A DNA stretch of 64,000 nucleotides from Luteipulveratus flavus. GTDB taxonomy: Bacteria; Actinomycetota; Actinomycetes; Actinomycetales; Dermatophilaceae. Numbering within the stretch: position 1 is the first letter of the stretch; every line of letters starts with the position of its first letter. The stretch lies in the NCBI RefSeq assembly GCF_029080175.1, contig NZ_JARFJC010000049.1. One strand, written 5' to 3'. This document shows positions 40,435-47,734 of this stretch, in pieces. The position numbers and the translations under genes were made by a program. The notes beneath the pieces were generated by a model. That model made no database searches. It had not been told where the DNA came from and saw only the letters and a list, made by a program, of their open reading frames with translations.

Positions 40435-40646
40435 GTCAGCGTCCGCGTGATGCCGGGGACGTCCTGGATCTTGGCGATGACGAGCTTGCCCAGCTCGTCG
40501 ACGGTCTTGGCCTCGATACGGGCGATCACGTCGTACGGCCCGGTCACGTCCTCCGAGAGCGCCACGCCCTCGATGGCAGCCACGTCGGTGGCCACGGACG
40601 ACGCCTTGCCCACGTCGGTCTGGATGAGGATGTAGGCCTGAACCAC
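40413..40646 (-). CDS. Stand-alone Lrp/AsnC ligand-binding (RAM) domain protein
   Basis: This 77-residue protein is only the C-terminal regulatory half of an Lrp/AsnC regulator: AYILIQTDVGKASSVATDVAAIEGVALSEDVTGPYDVIARIEAK and then KIQDVPGITRTLTCTIV. There is no DNA-binding domain. Such proteins form amino-acid-binding oligomers, sometimes with full Lrp proteins. GGAGG lies 6 nt before GTG 40646. It is the first gene of a two-gene unit with the DUF3515 lipoprotein. Confidence 0.9.
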   Translation of the reverse strand: MVQAYILIQTDVGKASSVATDVAAIEGVALSEDVTGPYDVIARIEAKTVDELGKLVIAKIQDVPGITRTLTCTIVHV

Positions 40647-40756
40647 TGCTGCCTCCGTGCTGGGGTGGCCCGGTGCGACCCGGGTGGGGACCTCCTTGGG
40701 TCCCGGCACCCAGACGCTACCGTGCGGTGCAGCCATCCAGACCCCGAGGGAGCCAG

Positions 40757-41749
40757 GTGACCACCACGCGGACGTCGCGTCCTGCCGGCGACGCCGGCCC
40801 GACGCTGGCCGACCTCGACGAGGACCAGCTGCTGGAGCGCATCTTCCCGGCCCTGCCGGGAGGTCCGGCCGTGCTGGTCGGGCCGGGCGACGACACCGCC
40901 CTGCTGCGCGCCCGCTCCGGCGCCGTGCTGGCGACGACCGACGCGATGGTGCGCGGCCGGGACTGGCTGGACGAGTGGTCGACCGGCGAGGACGTCGGCC
41001 GCAAGCTCGTCGCCCAGAACGCCGCCGACATCGCGGCCATGGGCGGTCGCACGACCGCCCTCCTCGTCACCCTCCTCGCGGACCCCGCGACGTCCGTCGC
41101 GTGGGTGAGCGACATGACGACCGGCCTCGCCGCGGCCGCCGCCGAGGCCGGGATCGCGGTCGTCGGCGGTGACCTGTCGTCTGCGCCCGTCGGCACGCTG
41201 GCCTTGTCCGTCACGGCGCTCGGTGAGCTCGACGGCGAGCCCGTCCTGCGCTCCGGGGCGCAGGTGGGCGACCAGGTCGCCGTCCATGGCACCTTGGGCT
41301 GGTCGGCGGCGGGTCTGCTTCTGCTGCAACGGGACTCGGCGACGCGCGCACCGGATCTCGTTCGCTACCACCGCGCGCCGCTCCCCGCGTACGAGGAAGG
41401 GCCACGGGCGGCCGCGTCCGGTGCCACGGCGATGCTCGACATCTCCGACGGTCTCGTGCGCGACGCGGGACGCATCGCGAAGGCGAGCGACGTCCGGATC
41501 GCCCTGGACACAGGGTTGCTCGCCGACGACATCGGCCGACTGGTGCCCGCCGTGGGCGCCGATGGCGCTCGCGACTGTGTCCTGACCGGCGGCGAGGAGC
41601 ACTCCCTCCTCGCGTGCTTCCCCCGCGCAGGCGTGCCGTCCGGGTGGCGGGCCGTGGGCGTCGTCCAGGACGGATCCGGGGTGACGGTGGACGGCACCGT
41701 GACCGTCGGCGGCGGCTGGGACCACTTCGCGCGGCGCGCCACGCCGTAG
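40757..41749 (+). CDS. thiL: Thiamine-monophosphate kinase
   Basis: This 330-residue PurM-fold kinase phosphorylates thiamine monophosphate to the diphosphate. GPGDDTALLRA with the Mg-binding acids, TTDAMVRGRDWLDEW, GRKLVAQNAADIAAMGG, GGDLSSA and MLDISDGLVRD are all typical, as is LTGGEEHSLL. The GTG at 40757 has GAGGGAG about 7 nt upstream. It is divergent from the RAM-domain gene. No TPP riboswitch is seen in front of it. Confidence 0.95.
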   Translation: MTTTRTSRPAGDAGPTLADLDEDQLLERIFPALPGGPAVLVGPGDDTALLRARSGAVLATTDAMVRGRDWLDEWSTGEDVGRKLVAQNAADIAAMGGRTTALLVTLLADPATSVAWVSDMTTGLAAAAAEAGIAVVGGDLSSAPVGTLALSVTALGELDGEPVLRSGAQVGDQVAVHGTLGWSAAGLLLLQRDSATRAPDLVRYHRAPLPAYEEGPRAAASGATAMLDISDGLVRDAGRIAKASDVRIALDTGLLADDIGRLVPAVGADGARDCVLTGGEEHSLLACFPRAGVPSGWRAVGVVQDGSGVTVDGTVTVGGGWDHFARRATP

Positions 41750-41819
41750 CAGCACCTGCGACGCCATCAGGAGTAGCGTGCCAAGGTCACGTCAGCCCTG
41801 ACCGGAAGGCGATTCGCCG

Positions 41820-43526
41820 ATGCTCATGGACACCAGCGCGTTACGGCTCGACGCAGGGCCGATCGACTACGTGCTCGTTGCGCTGTACTTCACGTTCGTG
41901 CTCGGGATCGGGTACGTCGCCAGACGCCAGGTCTCGACCAGCCTCGACTTCTTCCTCTCCGGCCGGTCGCTGCCCGCCTGGGTGACCGGCCTGGCGTTCA
42001 TCGCGGCCAACCTGGGCGCCGTCGAGATCATGGGCATGTCCGCCAACGGCGCCGAGTTCGGCATGGCGACGATGCACTACTTCTGGATCGGCGCCGTCCC
42101 GGCGATGCTGTTCCTCGGCGTCGTGATGATGCCCTTCTACTACGGGTCCGGCGTGCGCAGCGTCCCCGAGTTCATGCGGCGCCGCTTCGGCACGGGCGCG
42201 CACCTGGTCAACGCCATCAGCTTCGCGGTCGCTCAGGTCCTCATCGCGGGCGTGAACCTCTACCTGCTGGCCACGATCGTCAACGTCATCCTGGGCTGGC
42301 CGATCTGGGTGTCGACCATCGTCGCCGCGCTGATCGTCCTCTCCTACACCGCGCTCGGTGGCCTGTCGGCCGCGATCTACAACGAGGTGCTGCAGTTCTT
42401 CGTGATCGTCGCCGCGCTCGCGCCGCTCACGATCATCGCCCTGCACAAGATCGGCGGGGTCGACGGTCTGGTCGACAAGGTCAAGGGCAGCACCGGCGGT
42501 GAGGAGAACCTCAAGTCCTGGCCCGGCACCGGGCTGACCGGCATCGAGACACCGTGGCTGTCGGTCGTCGGCATCGTCTTCGGTCTGGGCTTCGTCCTCA
42601 GCTTCGGCTACTGGACGACCAACTTCGTCGAGGTCCAGCGGGCCATGGCGTCCCGGTCCATCTCCTCCGCGCGGCGGGCGCCGATCATCGGCGCCTTCCC
42701 GAAGATGTTCATCCCGTTCATCGTCGTGATCCCCGGCATCATCGCGGCGGTCATCGTGCCGGAGATGTCCAAGTACAAGGCAGCCGGCGGTCCGGACGGC
42801 AGCGAGGTCAAGTACAACTACGCGATCCTGTACCTGATGCGCGACCTGCTCCCCAACGGCATGCTCGGTATCGCGATCGCCGGTCTGCTCGCCTCGTTCA
42901 TGGCCGGCATGGCCGCCAACATCTCCGCGTTCAACACGGTCTTCTCCTACGACATCTGGCAGCAGTACGTCGTCAAGGACAAGGAGGACGGCTACTACCT
43001 CGGGGTCGGCCGGGTGATGACGGTGGTCGCGACCGCGATCGCCATCGGCACCGCCGCGATCGCCTCCGGCTACAGCAACCTGATGGACTACCTGCAGACG
43101 CTGTTCGGGTTCTTCAACGCCCCGCTGTTCGCGACGTTCATCCTGGGCATGTTCTGGAAGCGGATGAGCCCGACCGCCGGTTGGGCCGGTCTGGTGTCGG
43201 GTACGGCTGCGGCCGTGGTCGTGGCGCTGCTGAGCAAGGACTCGCTCGGCGACCTCAGCACCGGAGCGCTGAACCTCTCGGGCCAGGGCGCGAGCTTCGC
43301 CGCGGCCGGTGCGGCGTTCGTGGTCGACGTGGTGGTCAGCGTGGTCGTGAGCCTCGTGACGAGACCGAAGCCGGAGAAGGAGCTGCGCGGGCTGGTCTAC
43401 AGCCTCACCCCGAAGGAGGACTTCGAGGACGATGAGTCCAGGTCCCTGCCGTGGTACCAGTCGCCGGTGAAGCTCGCCGGCATCGGTCTGGTGCTCGTCA
43501 TCATCCTCAACGTCATCTTCCACTGA
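41820..43526 (+). CDS. Sodium:solute symporter (SSS family)
   Basis: This 568-residue transporter has about 14 helices. Its N-terminus (IDYVLVALYFTFVLGIGYVARRQVSTSLDFFLSGRSLPAWVTGLAFIAANLGAVEIMGMSANG) resembles the sugar-type SSS members such as vSGLT. The TNFVEVQRAMASRS and FPKMFIPFIVVIPGIIA segments fit the same group. The substrate is not certain; a sugar or sugar derivative is likely. ATG 41820 is used; ATG 41826 is possible. It is followed after 21 bp by a small membrane protein gene. Confidence 0.93.
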   Translation: MLMDTSALRLDAGPIDYVLVALYFTFVLGIGYVARRQVSTSLDFFLSGRSLPAWVTGLAFIAANLGAVEIMGMSANGAEFGMATMHYFWIGAVPAMLFLGVVMMPFYYGSGVRSVPEFMRRRFGTGAHLVNAISFAVAQVLIAGVNLYLLATIVNVILGWPIWVSTIVAALIVLSYTALGGLSAAIYNEVLQFFVIVAALAPLTIIALHKIGGVDGLVDKVKGSTGGEENLKSWPGTGLTGIETPWLSVVGIVFGLGFVLSFGYWTTNFVEVQRAMASRSISSARRAPIIGAFPKMFIPFIVVIPGIIAAVIVPEMSKYKAAGGPDGSEVKYNYAILYLMRDLLPNGMLGIAIAGLLASFMAGMAANISAFNTVFSYDIWQQYVVKDKEDGYYLGVGRVMTVVATAIAIGTAAIASGYSNLMDYLQTLFGFFNAPLFATFILGMFWKRMSPTAGWAGLVSGTAAAVVVALLSKDSLGDLSTGALNLSGQGASFAAAGAAFVVDVVVSVVVSLVTRPKPEKELRGLVYSLTPKEDFEDDESRSLPWYQSPVKLAGIGLVLVIILNVIFH

Positions 43527-43547
43527 GCCCGGACGGAGTCACACATC

Positions 43548-44054
43548 ATGGCCAAGAAGACAGCGGGCGCCTTCGACATCCGCAACATCATCGCGATGCT
43601 CGTCGGGATCTACGGCATCGTGCTGGTCGTCATGGGGTTCGCCTCGGCTGATCAGCACGAGCTCGACAAGTCCGACGGTCTCAACATCAACCTGTGGGCG
43701 GGCTGGGCCATGGTGGCGGCCGCCGCCCTGCTCGTGCTGTGGAGCGTGCTGCGGCCGGTGGTGATCCCACCGGAGGCCGAGCACGGCGCGTCCGGTGCCG
43801 TGGGAGCGCGTGGAGCCGTCGAGGGCACCGCCGCCGCAGGTGCAGGCACGGCCGGAGCGGCGGCTGCTGACGGGACGACGGCCGCTGACGGCACGACGGA
43901 ACGGACCGCGGACGGGGTGGGGGAGCGCACCGGCCGGGCCGACGACACGCAGACAGCGACCCACGGCGACGAGCAGAACATCTCGACCAGCGGTGCCAGC
44001 GCGTTCGAGCTGGGCGACCAGGACGACTTGGACGAGGAGCCGAAGGACACCTGA
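43548..44054 (+). CDS. Small membrane protein with acidic disordered tail, partner of the symporter gene
   Basis: This 168-residue protein has two predicted membrane helices (IIAMLVGIYGIVLVVMGFAS and LWAGWAMVAAAALLVLWSVL, about 14-65). A long Ala/Gly/Thr/Glu tail with little order follows and ends in a strongly acidic DDLDEEPKDT. No domain is recognised. Its place 21 bp after the symporter, with ACGGAG upstream of ATG 43548, suggests one transcript. A role as an accessory subunit or regulator of the transporter is inference only. Confidence 0.75.
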   Translation: MAKKTAGAFDIRNIIAMLVGIYGIVLVVMGFASADQHELDKSDGLNINLWAGWAMVAAAALLVLWSVLRPVVIPPEAEHGASGAVGARGAVEGTAAAGAGTAGAAAADGTTAADGTTERTADGVGERTGRADDTQTATHGDEQNISTSGASAFELGDQDDLDEEPKDT

Positions 44055-44202
44055 CCGACATGGGGTGTTCACAAGATCCCCCTTGCCAACTCCTGACCCG
44101 CTCCGAACGGGGGGCCGACGTCCGGCTGCCTACCGTGGGCGGACCCCGCAGGGCACCACCCCGGTGACCCATGAGCGCGGGGTCGACCAGGAGGAAGAAC
44201 GC

Positions 44203-44883
44203 ATGAGGAAGACCGCAAGCGCCGCCGTCGCCGTCCTGACCGGGGCACTCACCGTCGGCGTGTCCGCCGGCACCGGTGCGCACGCCGCTGAGGCACCGGC
44301 GCACTCGTCGGTGTCCGCGCCGGCGTACACGCCCGGGTCGAACGACGACGCCGCCAACGAGCACCTCCGCAACCAGCTGCGGCAGGCGCTCGCGCGGCAG
44401 GCGACCTCGGCGCCACGCGTGCAGGCCGCCACGACCGTGTACTTCTCGGTGGCCGACGCCCCCACCTACGCCGGGGTCATCCGCCAGGGCGCCGAGATCT
44501 GGAACAGCAGCGTCAGCAACGTCAAGCTGGTCGAGAACGACTCCTCCGCGACGCTGACCTACCGCGAAGGCAACGACTCGCGCGGTTCGTACGCCTCCAG
44601 CGACGGCCACGGCAGCGGCTTCATCTTCCTGGACTACACGCAGATGGGCGAGTACGCGCAGGTGCGGGTCACCGCGCACGAGACCGGTCACGTGCTGGGC
44701 CTGCCGGACCACTACGAGGGTCCGTGCAGCGAGCTGATGTCCGGCGGCGGCCCGGGCCCGTCCTGCACGAACGCCAACCCCAACTCCACCGAGATCTCCC
44801 AGGTGAACGCGCTGTGGGCCAACGGTGTGACCGGTGGGGTGCTGAAGACCCCGAACGCCGCGCCCCGGGTGCTCGTGCACTGA
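44203..44883 (+). CDS. Snapalysin-like secreted metalloprotease (M7 family)
   Basis: This 226-residue secreted protein has a Sec signal (MRKTASAAVAVLTGALTVGVSAGTGAHAA), a short pro-region and an M7 domain (about 70-215). The zinc motif TAHETGHVLGLPDHY matches the snapalysin HExxHxxGxxD consensus. PCSELMSGGGPGPSCTNANPNSTEISQVNALW has the Met-turn and a likely disulphide. It is expected to be a small extracellular neutral protease. AGGAGGAAG precedes ATG 44203. The usual LysR activator gene is not adjacent. Confidence 0.92.
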   Translation: MRKTASAAVAVLTGALTVGVSAGTGAHAAEAPAHSSVSAPAYTPGSNDDAANEHLRNQLRQALARQATSAPRVQAATTVYFSVADAPTYAGVIRQGAEIWNSSVSNVKLVENDSSATLTYREGNDSRGSYASSDGHGSGFIFLDYTQMGEYAQVRVTAHETGHVLGLPDHYEGPCSELMSGGGPGPSCTNANPNSTEISQVNALWANGVTGGVLKTPNAAPRVLVH

Positions 44884-44900
44884 CCCGCGCACGAGACCGT

Positions 44901-44934
44901 CGACGACGCCCCGGTGCTCACCGGGGCGTCGTCG
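44901..44934. terminator. Terminator between protease and methyltransferase genes
   Basis: CGACGACGCCCCGGT (44901-44915) pairs perfectly with ACCGGGGCGTCGTCG (44920-44934) around a 4-nt loop. Confidence 0.92.
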
Positions 44935-44937
44935 TGC

Positions 44938-45747
44938 TCAGACCGGGACGATCAGCTCGCCGTGCAGGACGCTGAGCCAGCCGTCCGGAGCGGCGGCCCA
45001 GGCCCGCCAGGCCTGCGAGATCCGGTGCAGTGTCGCCTCGTCGGCGAGCCCGTCGCGCAGCGCCTGCTGGGCGACGGTCGACGTCGTGATGCGGTCGGCC
45101 CACATCTCGCCCCACCACCGGCGGTCCTGCGGGGTGGCCAGGCACCAGGTGCTCGAGCTCGGGATGGCCTGCGGCAGGCCTGCCTGCTGCGCCCACGACA
45201 GCAGCCGGCGTCCGGCGTCGGGCTCACCGCCGTTGGCGCGGGCGGCCGCCTGGTACAGCGTCATCCACTCCTCCAGCCCGGGCAGCCTCGGCCACCACGC
45301 GAACGCCGCGTAGTCGCTGTCCCGGACGGCGACGATCCCGCCGGGCCGCGTCACGCGGGCCAGCTCGCGCAGCGCCTGGACCGGGTCGGCGACGTGCTGC
45401 AGCACCTGGTGGGCATGGGAGACGTCGAACGCGTCGTCCGGCAGGTCGAGCGCGTGCACGTCGGACACGACGGTCGTCGCGGCCACGCCCTGACGCCGCA
45501 GCTCGGCCCTGGTCAGGTCGGCAGCGGCGTCGGTGAGCTCGACCGCGGTGACCGCTCCGGGGGCGACGTGGCGCGCCAGGTCGGCGGTGATCGTCCCGGG
45601 CCCGGAGCCCACGTCGAGCAGCTGGTGTCCCGGGCGGAGCCGGGGGAGCAGGTAGCCGCAGGAGTTCTCGGCGGTCCGCCACCGGTGGGACCGCAGCACG
45701 CTGTCGTCGTGGCCGTGGGTGTACGTCGCGCTGCGGGAGCCGTCCAT
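44938..45747 (-). CDS. SAM-dependent methyltransferase, class I (UbiE/MenG-like)
   Basis: This 269-residue protein has SAM motif I as LLDVGSGPGTITADLA (about 47-62), motif II in TAVELTDAAADLTRAEL, and post-motifs ALDLPDDAFDVSHAHQVLQHVADPVQALRELARVTRPGG. The C-terminal half (Trp-rich, WGEMWADRITTSTVAQQAL) is typical of actinobacterial methyltransferases of unknown substrate. ATG 45747 is used. It is followed by a strong shared terminator at 44901. Confidence 0.9.
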   Translation of the reverse strand: MDGSRSATYTHGHDDSVLRSHRWRTAENSCGYLLPRLRPGHQLLDVGSGPGTITADLARHVAPGAVTAVELTDAAADLTRAELRRQGVAATTVVSDVHALDLPDDAFDVSHAHQVLQHVADPVQALRELARVTRPGGIVAVRDSDYAAFAWWPRLPGLEEWMTLYQAAARANGGEPDAGRRLLSWAQQAGLPQAIPSSSTWCLATPQDRRWWGEMWADRITTSTVAQQALRDGLADEATLHRISQAWRAWAAAPDGWLSVLHGELIVPV

Positions 45748-45764
45748 GGCAGGAGCCAACAGCA

Positions 45765-45819
45765 GAGGCCGACCCTCCGTCAGGAGGATCGGCCTCGGGG
45801 TCTCGCCCTACGGGCGAGA
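45765..45819 (-). terminator. Tandem terminator hairpins after rpmB
   Basis: One stem, GAGGCCGA (45765-45772) with TCGGCCTC (45789-45796), has an inner CCTCC/GGAGG. A second stem is TCTCGCCC with GGGCGAGA (45801-45819). Both lie directly downstream of rpmB on the minus strand. Confidence 0.8.
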
Positions 45820-45823
45820 GAGG

Positions 45824-46018
45824 TCAGCGCGTGACCTTGCCCGCCTTGAGGCAGGAGGTGCACACGTTCAGACGCTTCGGCGTGGTGCCGGCGTCACCGA
45901 CCAGCGCACGAACGCGCTGGATGTTCGGGTTCCAGCGGCGCTTGGTGCGGCGGTGCGAGTGCGAGATGTTGTGACCGAAGCTCGGTCCCTTGCCGCAGAC
46001 GTCGCAGGTGGCAGCCAC
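45824..46018 (-). CDS. rpmB: 50S ribosomal protein bL28
   Basis: This 64-residue protein has the L28 sequence AATCDVCGKGPSFGHNISHSHRRTKRRWNPNIQRVRAL and the C-terminal NVCTSCLKAGKV. The two CxxC pairs form a zinc ribbon, so this is the zinc-binding form. GTG 46018 has AGGAGA about 7 nt upstream. It is divergent from the FakA-like gene, as is usual in actinobacteria. Confidence 0.97.
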   Translation of the reverse strand: MAATCDVCGKGPSFGHNISHSHRRTKRRWNPNIQRVRALVGDAGTTPKRLNVCTSCLKAGKVTR

Positions 46019-46234
46019 GGGTTTCTCCTGAGGTCGAACGTATGAACTGGACGAGATGTCTTGGTGCTCCCTCCGGGCGATCGGCCGCACGCGTGATCGG
46101 CACAGGCCGCTCGGGGGAACCGGTCAAGAATAGCCGAGGCGCGCGTCCAGCACCAAAACGGACGCCACCGGGCGGCTCCGCCCGGCGTGGCACACCTGCA
46201 GGCTAGCCTTCGTCACGCCCGCAAGGAGGTGGCC

Positions 46235-47734
46235 ATGACCCTGGACGTGCTCGACCTGCCCGCACTGCGCCGGTGGGTGGTCATCGCACGCGCCGACCTG
46301 GCCAGGCACGCCGCCGCGATCAACGGGCTCAACGTCTTCCCCGTCCCGGACGGCGACACCGGCACCAACCTGGTGCTGACGCTGGACGAGGCCGCTCGCG
46401 AGGTCGCCGCGCTGCGGCTGACCGGTCTCGCCGAGTCCGCCGAGGCCCTGGCCCGGGCGACGCTCACCTCCGCCCGGGGCAACTCCGGGGTCATCCTCAG
46501 CCAGCTCGTCCGCGGGGTGGCCGAGATCGCGGGTCGCGGGACAGGCGAGCAGCTCGACCACGACGACCTGCGGCAGGCCCTCGCACGCGCCAGCGTCCTC
46601 GCTCGGTCCGGTGTAGCCCGTCCGGTCGAGGGCACCGTCCTCAGCGTCGCCTCCGCCGCGGCCGACGGCTGCGCCGACGGGTCCTCTCTCGCAGAGGTCT
46701 CCGGCCGTGCAATCACCGCGGGCCGGCAGGCGCTCGCGCGGACCCGCGAGCAGCTGGACGTCCTGCGCGAGGCGGGCGTGGTCGACGCCGGCGGCGCGGG
46801 CTACCTCCTGGTGCTCGAGGCGCTGGACCGGGTCGTCCGCGACGATCCGAGCCCGGCGGACGGCGACGCCACGCCGGAGTGGCTGCTCGCCGCCGGGCCG
46901 GTGTCGGTCGACGCGGCGGGCTCCGACGACTGCGGACCGCGGCACGACGGACCCGCGTACGAGGTGATGTACCTCCTGGACGACAGCGACGACGTACGGG
47001 TCGAGCGGCTGCGCGCCCGGCTGGACGCCCTCGGCGACTCGGTCGTCGTGGCCGGCGGGCCGCGGGTCTGGTCGGTCCACGTGCACGTCGACGACGTCGC
47101 CGCCGCCCTCAACGCCGGGGTGGGCGCCGGTCGGCCGCACCGCTTCCGGGTGACGCGCTTCGACGTCGGCACGCCGCCGCCTCGTCCGGTGGCGGGCTTC
47201 GGGATGCTCGTGGTGGCGGACGGCCTCGGCGACCTCGACGGCGTCCGGGGCTCGCAGGTGGCGCTGGTCGACGTCGCGGACGTCCGCGACCAGCCGGGTG
47301 CCGTCGTGGACCGGCTGCGCGACCTGGGCGGCGACGAGGGCGTCCTCGCCCTGACCGACTCCACCGCCGCGGCGGAGATCGTGCACGAGGCCGCCGCCAT
47401 CGTCGGACGGGTCGTGCACGTGGTCGGGTCCCACCCGGTGCACGTCCTCGCGGGCCTCTCGGTGATCGACGGCGACGGCTCGCTGGTCGACGCCGCCCGG
47501 GACGCACTGGAGGTCGTCGACGAGGCCGTCGTCGTCCTTCTCGAGAGGACGGGCGCCGAGCAGACGGCACAGGTGCTCGACCGCGTCCGGGAGTCGGGCG
47601 CCGAGGTGGTGACCCTGGTGACCGGAGCGGGCGCGCAGGTCCCGGCCGAGCTCCTGGACGGGCTCGCCGGCGTCGAGGTCACGGTGCTGGAGAGCCGGGC
47701 GCGCGGCTGGGCTCTCGCGGTGGGCCTGGAGTGA
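46235..47734 (+). CDS. DAK2-domain (DhaL/FakA-like) kinase family protein
   Basis: This 499-residue protein has a DhaL nucleotide-binding domain (about 10-205) with NGLNVFPVPDGDTGTNL (Mg-binding Asp residues), TSARGNSGVILSQLVRG, and GVVDAGGAGYLLVLEAL. A middle and a C-terminal domain follow, as in FakA, the ATP-binding subunit of fatty-acid kinase. Its partner FakB is not encoded here. AGGAGGT lies 6 nt before ATG 46235. recG overlaps the stop (GTGA). The same pair is found at Rv2974c/Rv2973c. Confidence 0.88.
   Translation: MTLDVLDLPALRRWVVIARADLARHAAAINGLNVFPVPDGDTGTNLVLTLDEAAREVAALRLTGLAESAEALARATLTSARGNSGVILSQLVRGVAEIAGRGTGEQLDHDDLRQALARASVLARSGVARPVEGTVLSVASAAADGCADGSSLAEVSGRAITAGRQALARTREQLDVLREAGVVDAGGAGYLLVLEALDRVVRDDPSPADGDATPEWLLAAGPVSVDAAGSDDCGPRHDGPAYEVMYLLDDSDDVRVERLRARLDALGDSVVVAGGPRVWSVHVHVDDVAAALNAGVGAGRPHRFRVTRFDVGTPPPRPVAGFGMLVVADGLGDLDGVRGSQVALVDVADVRDQPGAVVDRLRDLGGDEGVLALTDSTAAAEIVHEAAAIVGRVVHVVGSHPVHVLAGLSVIDGDGSLVDAARDALEVVDEAVVVLLERTGAEQTAQVLDRVRESGAEVVTLVTGAGAQVPAELLDGLAGVEVTVLESRARGWALAVGLE

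Noticed and set aside
40647..40756. TPP riboswitch in front of thiL
   Set aside because: The gap is about 110 bp and lacks the conserved THI-box CTGAGA and ACCTGA-type segments.
41841..43523. Antisense frame (560 residues) opposite the sodium symporter
   Set aside because: Low-complexity Asp/His/Arg-rich sequence without motifs; the membrane-protein frame on the plus strand is unambiguous.
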